From Streptomyces sp. DSM 15324 (GTDB lineage: Bacteria > Actinomycetota > Actinomycetes > Streptomycetales > Streptomycetaceae), in the NCBI RefSeq assembly GCF_001514285.1, contig NZ_KQ949026.1, positions 504,121 to 568,120 of the forward strand: a DNA stretch of 64,000 bases, written 5' to 3'. The position numbers and the translations under genes were made by a program. The notes beneath the pieces are model-generated. The model was not told the DNA's origin. It ran no database searches and saw nothing but the letters and a program-made list of their open reading frames with translations. Positions 57,532 to 64,000 of the stretch are shown piece by piece. Position 1 is the stretch's first letter, and every line of letters starts with the position of its first letter.

Positions 57532-60500
57532 CCCGCACTCCCCGGACTCTGGTGCCACAACTTCCGTACCGTCGAAGGCCCTTGCGAGGCCTCCTGTCCC
57601 GCGGGCCGCAGATCGGCCCAGGGATGGAGTTCGTATCCGGTGGGCAGACGGATGCGCCTGCCCCCTGTCGAATCGCCCGACCCGGCCGGCCCCTTCGCCC
57701 CCTCCCCCGTCCCCGTGCCCGCCTGCGGCCCCGGTTCCGCGAGCCGGGCCGCGACCTCGTCCAGCCCGCCCGCGGCGCGCAGTTCGACCAGTTCGGCGAG
57801 GTTCCAGGCGGTGGAGCCCACCACGCTCAGGCTGCGCGGCCCGCGCCGCTGCACCACTCCGCGCACCAGCAGCAGCCAGGAGTGGAAGACGGTGTGCGCG
57901 CAGGCGTCGTGTGAGTCGTCGAAGAAGGCGAGGTCGACCAGGCCCGTACCGTCGTCCAGGGTGGTGAAGATGACCCGCTTCCCGGACCGGATCGGCGGGG
58001 TCTGGGTGGCCGCCTTGACGCCCGCGACCAGCACGGTCTCCCCGTGCCGCGCCTCCCGCAGCCGCCGCGCCGGGACCACGCCCAGTTCGTCGAGGAAGGC
58101 CCGGTGATCGTCCATCAGATGCTGTGAGGCGTCCATGGACAGCACGCCCAGCTCGGCGCTGAGCCGCTCGGCGAAGGACAGGTCCGGCAGCCCGGCGGGA
58201 GCCGTCTTGCGCCCGCCCGCCAGGGGGAGTTGACCGCCGCCCGCGCCCCGGGCACCCCGGTGCAGTTCGGTCAGGTGCAGTTGCAGGTCCCGGCGGTTGG
58301 CGCCGAACTCGTCCAGGGCGCCGACCTGTGCGAGCCGTCCGGCGAGCGGGCGGCTCGGGCGGGCCCGTTCCCAGAAGTCGAGGAGCGAGGCGTACGGCTG
58401 TCCGTCCGCGACCCGTGCCGCCTCCGCCTCGCTGATGCCGTGCACGTCGGAGAGGGCGAGCCGCAGCCCCCACACCGAGGGGGACCCGGACACCAGTTCG
58501 ATACGGTGGGCGACTCCCGACCGGTTCACGTCCAACGGCAGGATCGGCACCCCGCGCCGCCGCGCGTCCGCGAGCAGCAGCCGCTTCGGGTACATCCCGG
58601 GGTCGTGGGTGAGCAGCCCGGCGTAGAAGGCGGCCGGGTGGTGCGCCTTCAGCCACGCCGACTGGTACGTCGGGACGGCGAAGGCGACCGCGTGCGCCTT
58701 GCAGAAGCCGTACGACCCGAAGGCCTCGACGATCTCCCAGGTCCGCCGAATCGTCTCCGCGTCATAGCCGTTCGCCGCCGCGTGCTGGGCGAACCACACC
58801 TTGATCCGCCCCTGTGACTCCGGATCGGACAGCCCGCGCCGCACCCGGTCCGCCTCGCCGCGCCCGCAGCGGGTCATGATCGCGACGATGTCGATGATCT
58901 GCTCGTGGAAGACGACGACCCCGTACGTCCCCTTCAGCGGCTCCTCCAGATCGGGGTGCGGGTAGCGGACCGGCGCCCGCCCGTGCCGTGCCTCGATGAA
59001 CGGCCGCACCATGTCGGCGGCGACCGGCCCGGGCCGGAAGAGGGAGATGTCGACGACCAGGTCGTGGAAGGTGGCCGGCTGGAGCCGCCCGACCAGGTCG
59101 CGCTGGCCCGGCGACTCGATCTGGAAGCAGCCCAGCGTCTCGGTCGACCGGATGAGCCGGTACGTCGACGGGTCCCCCGGCGCCACCGCGTCCAGGTCGA
59201 TCCGCTCCCCCGCCGCCCGCTCCACCTCGGCCACCGCGTGCGCCATCGCCGACTGCATCCGCACCCCCAGCACATCCAGCTTGAGCAGCCCGAGGTCCTC
59301 CACGTCGTCCTTGTCGAACTGCGCCATGGGCAGTCCCTCGCCGCTGGTCGGCACGACCGGCGTCCGCGAGAGCAGGGAGGCGTCGGAGAGGAGGACCCCG
59401 CACGGGTGCATGGCGATCCCGCGCGGCAGGGCGTCGAGCGCCTCGACCAGCTCCCAGAGCTTTCCGTACCGCTCCTTCTCCGCCGCCAGCGCCTTCAGCT
59501 CGGGCAGTTCCTCCAGCGCCGCCCGGGCGTCCCGGGCCCGGATGTGCGGGAAGGACTTGGCGATGCGGTCGATGTCGGCGGGGTCCATGGACAGAGCCGC
59601 GCCGACGTCCCGGACGGCGTGCCGGACCCGGTAGGTCTCCGGCATCGCGACCGTCGCGACCCGTTCGGTGCCGAACCGGCCGATGATCGCCCGGTAGACC
59701 TCGATCCGGCGCGCGGACTCCACGTCGATGTCGATGTCGGGCAGCACGACCCGCTCCTTCGCCAGGAACCGCTCCATCAGCAGCCCGTGTTCGACCGGGT
59801 CGGCGTGCGCGATGCCGAGGAGGTGGTTGACGAGGGAGCCCGCGCCGGAGCCGCGCGCGGCGACCCGGATGCCCAGGTGCCGTACGTCGTCGACGACCTG
59901 GGCGACGGTGAGGAAGTAGGAGGCGAAGCCGTGGTGGGCGATGATGTCCAGCTCGTGGTGCATCCGTTCCCAGTAGGCGCGCCGGCCGCTGTAGCCGTAC
60001 CGCACCATGCCCGCCGCCGCCCGGGAGGCCAGCGCCCGCTGGGCGGTGCGCCGGCCCGCGCCGACGAGGTGCGGTTCGGGGAAGTGGACGGTGCCCATGC
60101 CGAGGTCGTCCTCGGGGTCCACCAGGCACTCGGCGGCCGTGGCCCGGGTGCGCTCCAGCAGCCGGCGGGCGGTGTCCTTCCGGAAGCCCGCGGCCTCCAC
60201 GATCCGCTCGGCCGCCGCGGCCATGGCGTCCGCGCCCTTCAGCCAGGCCTCGCCCGAGTCGAGCTCCCCGGACGGGTCGACGGGGACGAGTCGGCGGGCG
60301 GCGTCCAGGATGTCGGCGACCGGGCCCTGGCCGGGGTCGGCGTAGCGGACGGCGTTGCTGAGGACCGGGCGGATCCGCTGTTCGGCGGCGAAGCCGACAG
60401 TGCGGGCGGCCAGCCGCAGGGAGCCGGGGCCGGTGCCCTCGCGGCCGTGCCAGACGGCCTCCAGGCACAGGGCGTCGCCGTACACCTCGCGCCAGGGGGC

Positions 60501-61004
60501 GAGGAGCTTCGCGGCGCGGTCCGGGCGCCCGGCGGCGAGGGCCCGGCCCACGTCGGAGGCGGGGCCGAGCAGGACGGTGAGACCGTCGCCGTGGTTGCCG
60601 GTCCAGGGCAGCACCGGGACGTCGCCCTCGGCGTGGGCGGCGGTGACGATCCGGCACAGGTCGGCCCAGCCCCGGGCGCCGTCGCGGGCGAGGAAGGTGA
60701 CGCGGGGGGTCGACTCGTCGATGAAGGCACCGCCGCGCACGGGCGTGCGGCGCCTCTCCCGCCGTACGTCACCGTCCTGCCGTACAGGCCCGGCGACCGC
60801 CAGGTCCACGCCGAACAGCGGGCGTACGCCCGCCTTCGCGCAGGCCTTGGTGAAGCGGACCGCGCCGGCCAGGGTGTCGCGGTCGGTGAGGGTGAGGGCG
60901 TCCATGCCCCGCTCGGCGGCGCGCTCGGCCAGCCGGTCCGGGTGCGAGACCCCGTGGCGCAGGGAGAACCCGGAGACGGTGTGCAGATGCGTGAAGCCTG
61001 GCAC
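57528..61004 (-). CDS. dnaE2: Error-prone DNA polymerase III alpha subunit DnaE2
   Basis: A 1158-residue C-family polymerase, shorter than replicative DnaE. The PHP domain begins HLHTVSGFSLRHGVSHPDRLAERAAERGMDALTLTDRDTL; the palm carries PDIDIDVESARR; the finger segment TYQSAWLKAHHPAAFYAGLLTHDPGMYPKRLLLADARRRGV and the C-terminal OB fold (VLVAGVKAATQTPPIRSGKRVIFTTLDDGTGLVDLAFFD) follow. The C-terminal proofreading-subunit binding part of DnaE1 is absent. GTG 61004 is chosen because GGGAGG lies five bases upstream; GTG 61010 is also in frame. SOS-type boxes precede it. Confidence 0.94.
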   Translation of the reverse strand: MPGFTHLHTVSGFSLRHGVSHPDRLAERAAERGMDALTLTDRDTLAGAVRFTKACAKAGVRPLFGVDLAVAGPVRQDGDVRRERRRTPVRGGAFIDESTPRVTFLARDGARGWADLCRIVTAAHAEGDVPVLPWTGNHGDGLTVLLGPASDVGRALAAGRPDRAAKLLAPWREVYGDALCLEAVWHGREGTGPGSLRLAARTVGFAAEQRIRPVLSNAVRYADPGQGPVADILDAARRLVPVDPSGELDSGEAWLKGADAMAAAAERIVEAAGFRKDTARRLLERTRATAAECLVDPEDDLGMGTVHFPEPHLVGAGRRTAQRALASRAAAGMVRYGYSGRRAYWERMHHELDIIAHHGFASYFLTVAQVVDDVRHLGIRVAARGSGAGSLVNHLLGIAHADPVEHGLLMERFLAKERVVLPDIDIDVESARRIEVYRAIIGRFGTERVATVAMPETYRVRHAVRDVGAALSMDPADIDRIAKSFPHIRARDARAALEELPELKALAAEKERYGKLWELVEALDALPRGIAMHPCGVLLSDASLLSRTPVVPTSGEGLPMAQFDKDDVEDLGLLKLDVLGVRMQSAMAHAVAEVERAAGERIDLDAVAPGDPSTYRLIRSTETLGCFQIESPGQRDLVGRLQPATFHDLVVDISLFRPGPVAADMVRPFIEARHGRAPVRYPHPDLEEPLKGTYGVVVFHEQIIDIVAIMTRCGRGEADRVRRGLSDPESQGRIKVWFAQHAAANGYDAETIRRTWEIVEAFGSYGFCKAHAVAFAVPTYQSAWLKAHHPAAFYAGLLTHDPGMYPKRLLLADARRRGVPILPLDVNRSGVAHRIELVSGSPSVWGLRLALSDVHGISEAEAARVADGQPYASLLDFWERARPSRPLAGRLAQVGALDEFGANRRDLQLHLTELHRGARGAGGGQLPLAGGRKTAPAGLPDLSFAERLSAELGVLSMDASQHLMDDHRAFLDELGVVPARRLREARHGETVLVAGVKAATQTPPIRSGKRVIFTTLDDGTGLVDLAFFDDSHDACAHTVFHSWLLLVRGVVQRRGPRSLSVVGSTAWNLAELVELRAAGGLDEVAARLAEPGPQAGTGTGEGAKGPAGSGDSTGGRRIRLPTGYELHPWADLRPAGQEASQGPSTVRKLWHQSPGSAG

Positions 61005-61026
61005 ACGCACCTCCCACGCTCACGCC

Positions 61027-61042
61027 TCGAACATCAGTTCCC
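61027..61042. promoter_or_regulatory. LexA-box-like site proximal to dnaE2
   Basis: TCGAACATCAGTTCCC matches TCGAAC-N4-GTTCGA, the actinobacterial SOS box, at 10 of 12 defined positions. It lies about 23 bp before the start codon, where LexA would block transcription. Confidence 0.65.
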
Positions 61043-61072
61043 TAATCCCTCACCTCCACCATAGACCAATTC

Positions 61073-61088
61073 CCGAACATCTGTACGA
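61073..61088. promoter_or_regulatory. Second LexA-box-like site upstream of dnaE2
   Basis: CCGAACATCTGTACGA matches the SOS box at 10 of 12 defined positions, 46 bp farther upstream than the first. Two boxes at one promoter would give tight repression. Confidence 0.6.
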
Positions 61089-61168
61089 CTACCCTCCGGT
61101 TGCTCTCCGGCTCCCCTCCGGCTCCTCTCCGGACGCCCCTCACCTGTGCAAACGCAGGAACCAGGCGG

Positions 61169-62251
61169 TCAGCCGATCCGGGCGCCCGTCGCCGACAGCG
61201 CCTCCGTCACCGGCTGGAAGAACGTCTCGCCACCTGAGGCACAGTCGCCGCTGCCGCCGGAGGTCAGACCGACCGCGTCGTCGCCCGAGAAGAGCGGGCC
61301 GCCGCTGTCGCCGGGCTCGGCGCAGACGTCGGTCCGGATGAGACCGTCGACGATGTCGCCGTTGCCGTAGTTCACGGTCGCGTCCAGACCGGTGACCGTG
61401 CCGGAGTGGACCCGCGTGGTGGAGCCGCTGCGGGTGACGCGCATGCCCACGGTGGCCTCGACTGCGCCGGTGATCGGCTGGGCCGAGCCGTCGTGGAGGT
61501 CGACCTCGCTGGGGTGGGGCACGTCGGCGGTGTACCTGACCAGGCCGTAGTCGTCGCCGGGGAAGCCGGAGACCGCGTTGGCGCCGATCACGGTGCCGGA
61601 GGAGTCCGACCAGGTGGAGACAGCCTCGGTGCAGTGCCCGGCGGTCAGGAAGTACGGCTCGCCGCCCTTGACCACGTTGAAGCCGAGCGAACAGCGGCCG
61701 CCCCCGCCGCTGATCGCGTCGCCGCCGGCCACGAAGGGCTTGAACTCCCCTTTGGTCCGCCGCAGTTCGGCCTTGCCGCCGAGCCCGTCGACCACCTCGG
61801 CGAGCTTCGCCCAGGCGGCGGCCGAGACGGTGCGGTCGGCGGTGACGACGACCTTGTCGGTGCGCGGGTCGGTCACCCATGCGGTGCCGGGGACGGCCGC
61901 GTCCGACCTGAGGACGGTACGGACGCCGGCCAGTTCGGCGAGGGAGTGCTCGACGATTCTCGCCTTGGCCCCGGCCGCCTCGACGGTCCTCGCGGCGGCC
62001 GCGTCGAGCACGTTCACCACGAGGCTGCGGCTCCTCGCGTCGTAGTAGGTGCCCGCAGCGTCGGCGCCGAGGTCCTCACCGAGGGTCGAGGCGAGCTTCC
62101 CGGCCGCGAAGGCCGAGAGAGGGGCCGGCCGCGGACCGGGCGCCGGTTCGCCGGCGTTCGCGGTCTGGAAGGTGACCGCCGCCGAGACGAGCGCGGCGAC
62201 ACCCGCGCCCGCCGTGACCGTCCGCCGTCGGAATATGCGTCGGTGCTGCAA
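61169..62251 (-). CDS. Secreted S1-family serine protease, alpha-lytic/streptogrisin type
   Basis: A 360-residue prepro-enzyme. After a twin-basic N-terminus (QHRRIFRRRTV) and hydrophobic signal comes a pro-region of about 140 residues, then the mature protease: GGRCSLGFNVV, catalytic His in LTAGHCTEAV, Asp in GDDYGLVRYTAD and Ser in AEPGDSGGPLFSG. The pro-region acts as a folding chaperone. The start is most likely TTG 62251, since GGAGGACGC precedes it by about eight bases and no ATG or GTG is suitably placed. A paralogue lies next to it in the same orientation. Confidence 0.88.
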   Translation of the reverse strand: MQHRRIFRRRTVTAGAGVAALVSAAVTFQTANAGEPAPGPRPAPLSAFAAGKLASTLGEDLGADAAGTYYDARSRSLVVNVLDAAAARTVEAAGAKARIVEHSLAELAGVRTVLRSDAAVPGTAWVTDPRTDKVVVTADRTVSAAAWAKLAEVVDGLGGKAELRRTKGEFKPFVAGGDAISGGGGRCSLGFNVVKGGEPYFLTAGHCTEAVSTWSDSSGTVIGANAVSGFPGDDYGLVRYTADVPHPSEVDLHDGSAQPITGAVEATVGMRVTRSGSTTRVHSGTVTGLDATVNYGNGDIVDGLIRTDVCAEPGDSGGPLFSGDDAVGLTSGGSGDCASGGETFFQPVTEALSATGARIG

Positions 62252-62558
62252 TTCGCGTCCTCCTGCGGGGGATCGGCCCGGACGGCTGTGGGGGCCGCAC
62301 GTGCCGAAGAGGGGCCGGTTGACGGCAGGCCACTCTTCCGAAGGACACGGGGAGCACACAAGGTTGACTCCGGGACGCGCACAGGGTGGGCACTTCACGC
62401 CCCTCGCGCCTTCACCACCCCGTTCGCACTGCAAACGTCCCGGGCGCCACGACCGGCCGCTTCCCTGCTCCGGCGCGGGAGCCGGTGCGGAGCCCCCGCA
62501 CGGCGGTTCACGTGCGGGGGCCGTCGAGCGGTGCCTTGGCGGCGCCGCGGGGATGTGC
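62252..62558. other. Intergenic region between paralogous protease genes
   Basis: A 307-bp gap containing the promoter of the 61169-62251 protease and the terminator of the 62559-63470 protease. Besides the hairpin at 62492-62521 nothing gene-like was found. Confidence 0.6.
62492..62521. terminator. Hairpin terminator downstream of the second protease gene
   Basis: GCCCCCGCACG at 62492-62502 pairs perfectly with CGTGCGGGGGC at 62511-62521 around GCGGTTCA, 38 bp beyond the minus-strand stop codon. Confidence 0.75.
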
Positions 62559-63470
62559 TTAGAAGACGCTCACGCCGTACGCGCTCAGGGCCTCCGTCAC
62601 CGGCTGGAAGAAGGTCGTGCCGCCGGAGGTGCAGTTGCCGCTGCCGCCGGAGGTCAGACCGTAGGCGATGCCGCTGGTGGAGTACAGCGGGCCACCGGAG
62701 TCGCCGCCCTCGGCGCAGACGTTGGTCTGGATCAGGCCGTAGACGATGTCTCCGCCGCCGTAGTTCACCGTGGCGTTCAGCGCGGTGACCTTGCCGCTGT
62801 GGATACCGGTGGTCGAGCCGTCACGGTAGACCGTGGCGCCGACGCCGGGCGTGCCCGCGCCGGTGATGTCCGTGTTGCCCGCGGTGCCGGACTTGGTGAC
62901 CGAGCTGTTGGTGTAGCGGACCAGCGCGTAGTCGTTGGTCGGGAAGCTGTAGTTGACGTTCGTGCCCAGCACCGTCGACTGCCCGGAGTTGGAGTACCAG
63001 GTCGAGGCGACCTCGCCGCAGTGACCGGCGGTCAGGAAGTAGTAGGTGCTGCCGCTGACCACGTTGAAGCCGAGCGAACAGCGGTAGCCGCCGCCGTAGA
63101 TGGCGTCGCCGCCCGCGATGAGCTTGTTGAACCTGCCGGGGGTGTGCTTGATCGTGAGGGCGCCGGCGTTGCCGCCCGCGGCCTCCTTGATCTTCGCGAT
63201 CTCGGCGTCGGAGACCGTGCCGTCGACCGTGACGAGAAGACGGTTGGCCTTGTCGTCGACGGCCCAGGCGGTGCCCGGGACGTCCGCCTGGAGCACGGAG
63301 GCGCCCGCGCTCCTCAGCTGGGCGGGGCTGAAGGTGGCGGTGTCCGCCGCGCTCGCGTGGGGGATGGCGAGAGCGGCTGCGGCCACGAGTCCGGTGGTGA
63401 CGGCGATCAGCCGGCTCCGTCTCGAGATACCGCGGGTGGGGGTGGTGGGGGTGGTGCGCTTGATCCTCAC
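62559..63470 (-). CDS. Secreted S1-family serine protease (streptogrisin B-like)
   Basis: A 303-residue prepro-enzyme. The signal ends near IPHASAADTATF, followed by an approximately 85-residue pro-region, shorter than that of its neighbour. The mature domain begins near IAGGDAIYGGGYRCSLGFNV; catalytic residues are His in LTAGHCGEV, Asp in TNDYALVRYTN and Ser in EGGDSGGPLYST. The MRIKRT start and overall length are close to S. griseus protease B. GTG 63470 has AGGAGG ten bases upstream. Broad extracellular proteolysis for nutrition is the usual role. Confidence 0.93.
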   Translation of the reverse strand: MRIKRTTPTTPTRGISRRSRLIAVTTGLVAAAALAIPHASAADTATFSPAQLRSAGASVLQADVPGTAWAVDDKANRLLVTVDGTVSDAEIAKIKEAAGGNAGALTIKHTPGRFNKLIAGGDAIYGGGYRCSLGFNVVSGSTYYFLTAGHCGEVASTWYSNSGQSTVLGTNVNYSFPTNDYALVRYTNSSVTKSGTAGNTDITGAGTPGVGATVYRDGSTTGIHSGKVTALNATVNYGGGDIVYGLIQTNVCAEGGDSGGPLYSTSGIAYGLTSGGSGNCTSGGTTFFQPVTEALSAYGVSVF

Positions 63471-63697
63471 GTTTCGTTCCCTCCTGAGGGAAGTCGGGGG
63501 CCCGTCGTGTGGGGTCGGGGCCCGTGAGGCGCAGCCAGGATCAGACATTCGTCCGGTTTTCAGACACGCCGTGACCCTGACAAGCGCTGAGGGGGAGTAT
63601 TCGGCCGAACGGCCGGTCGGCACAAGGGCACCTTTCGGCCGTCAGACCGTGAACGAACTACGTGAGTTGAGCCCTCTTCGAGGCCTCTTGCCCCAGC

Positions 63698-64000
63698 TCA
63701 GACCAGGTTGCGCTCCCCTGCCTCGATCTCCACGTCGAGAGTGTTCCCCGGCGGCGGGAAGGGGCAGATGAAAGCGTCGGCGAATGCACACGGAGGCAGT
63801 ACGGCACGGTTGAAGTCCACGGTCGTACGCCCCTCGTCGTCGGGGGCACCCGGATGGAGGAACCGGAACCGATGGCTGCTCACCCCGCTGGTGGCGTCGG
63901 CGAACACCGCCCACAGCGAGCCGTCGCCCTGCACGGCCACCTGGAGCGTGTGCCCCCGCCCGTCGAGGGCGAACGCCAGTTCGCCGCCGAGCCCGAGGCC
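63698..64000 (-). CDS. DUF1684 family protein, truncated by window edge
   Basis: The frame runs off the right end of the window, so only the C-terminal 100 residues are seen. LWAVFADATSGVSSHRFRFL, VDFNRAVLPPCAFADAFICPFPPPGNTLDVEIEAGERNLV is the conserved end of DUF1684, containing the CxxPPPxN-type motif. The biochemical role of the family is not known. It is upstream of and in the same orientation as the protease genes. Confidence 0.85.
   Translation of the reverse strand, partial: GLGLGGELAFALDGRGHTLQVAVQGDGSLWAVFADATSGVSSHRFRFLHPGAPDDEGRTTVDFNRAVLPPCAFADAFICPFPPPGNTLDVEIEAGERNLV

Overview
The window is high-GC actinobacterial DNA with dense genes, frequent GTG starts, ATGA/GTGA gene overlaps and third-codon G/C, and its content is that of a Streptomyces core chromosome: SoxR, secreted streptogrisin-type proteases, a class F sortase, an SGNH lipase, many TetR/GntR regulators and a large secreted penicillin-acylase-like enzyme. 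From memory, unchecked, the order soxR ... hmgA ... SGNH lipase ... dnaE2 resembles the SCO1670-SCO1740 part of the S. coelicolor chromosome. No rRNA, tRNA, CRISPR array, insertion sequence or prophage was seen.

Layout. 1-9.8 kb: the end of an M1 aminopeptidase, a YchJ-like protein, a divergent gntR/gntK pair, a Tat-exported molybdenum oxidoreductase with a cytochrome b partner, a DMT-type membrane protein, a NUDIX hydrolase, two DUF202 proteins and an MDR oxidoreductase. 9.9-14 kb: a fatty/hydroxy-acid catabolic locus (APH-type kinase plus acyl-CoA dehydrogenase facing SDR, a decayed acyl-CoA ligase and TetR) whose two promoters share a palindromic operator core. 14-20.8 kb: an alpha/beta-hydrolase-like protein, the acylase, a frameshifted gene and an Rnl5-type RNA ligase. 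20.8-27.4 kb: SoxR, a MaoC protein, two more TetR circuits with recognisable operators, an acyl-CoA dehydrogenase, and an alcohol/aldehyde dehydrogenase pair. 27.5-36.3 kb: sortase and surface protein, MFS and CitMHS transporters, a cytoplasmic molybdopterin oxidoreductase, a 750-bp repeat-rich spacer, TetR and a lipoprotein. 36.4-40.6 kb: hmgA with an overlapping GntR, an orphan type ISP specificity-like protein and a gene graveyard holding remnants of an ABC permease and a CoA-transferase. 40.7-47.4 kb: an ECF sigma/anti-sigma pair divergent from DUF4331, TPR and histidine-rich NicO-type transporter genes. 47.4-56.3 kb: Ser/Thr kinase, lipases, AAA ATPase, DUF72, GNAT, DUF402 and methyltransferase genes. 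56.5-61 kb: a dnaE2 plus degenerate Y-family polymerase cassette under LexA-like boxes. 61.2-64 kb: two paralogous S1 proteases and a partial DUF1684 gene.

The most noteworthy points are the levulinate/4-hydroxyacid-like locus with a broken ligase, the DUF4331-TPR-NicO module beside an ECF system, the LexA-boxed mutagenesis cassette, the PafBC-like promoter repeats, the pseudogene cluster, and the matched operator pairs that assign regulons to three TetR proteins. All functional statements rest on motif recognition by eye; no database search was run.
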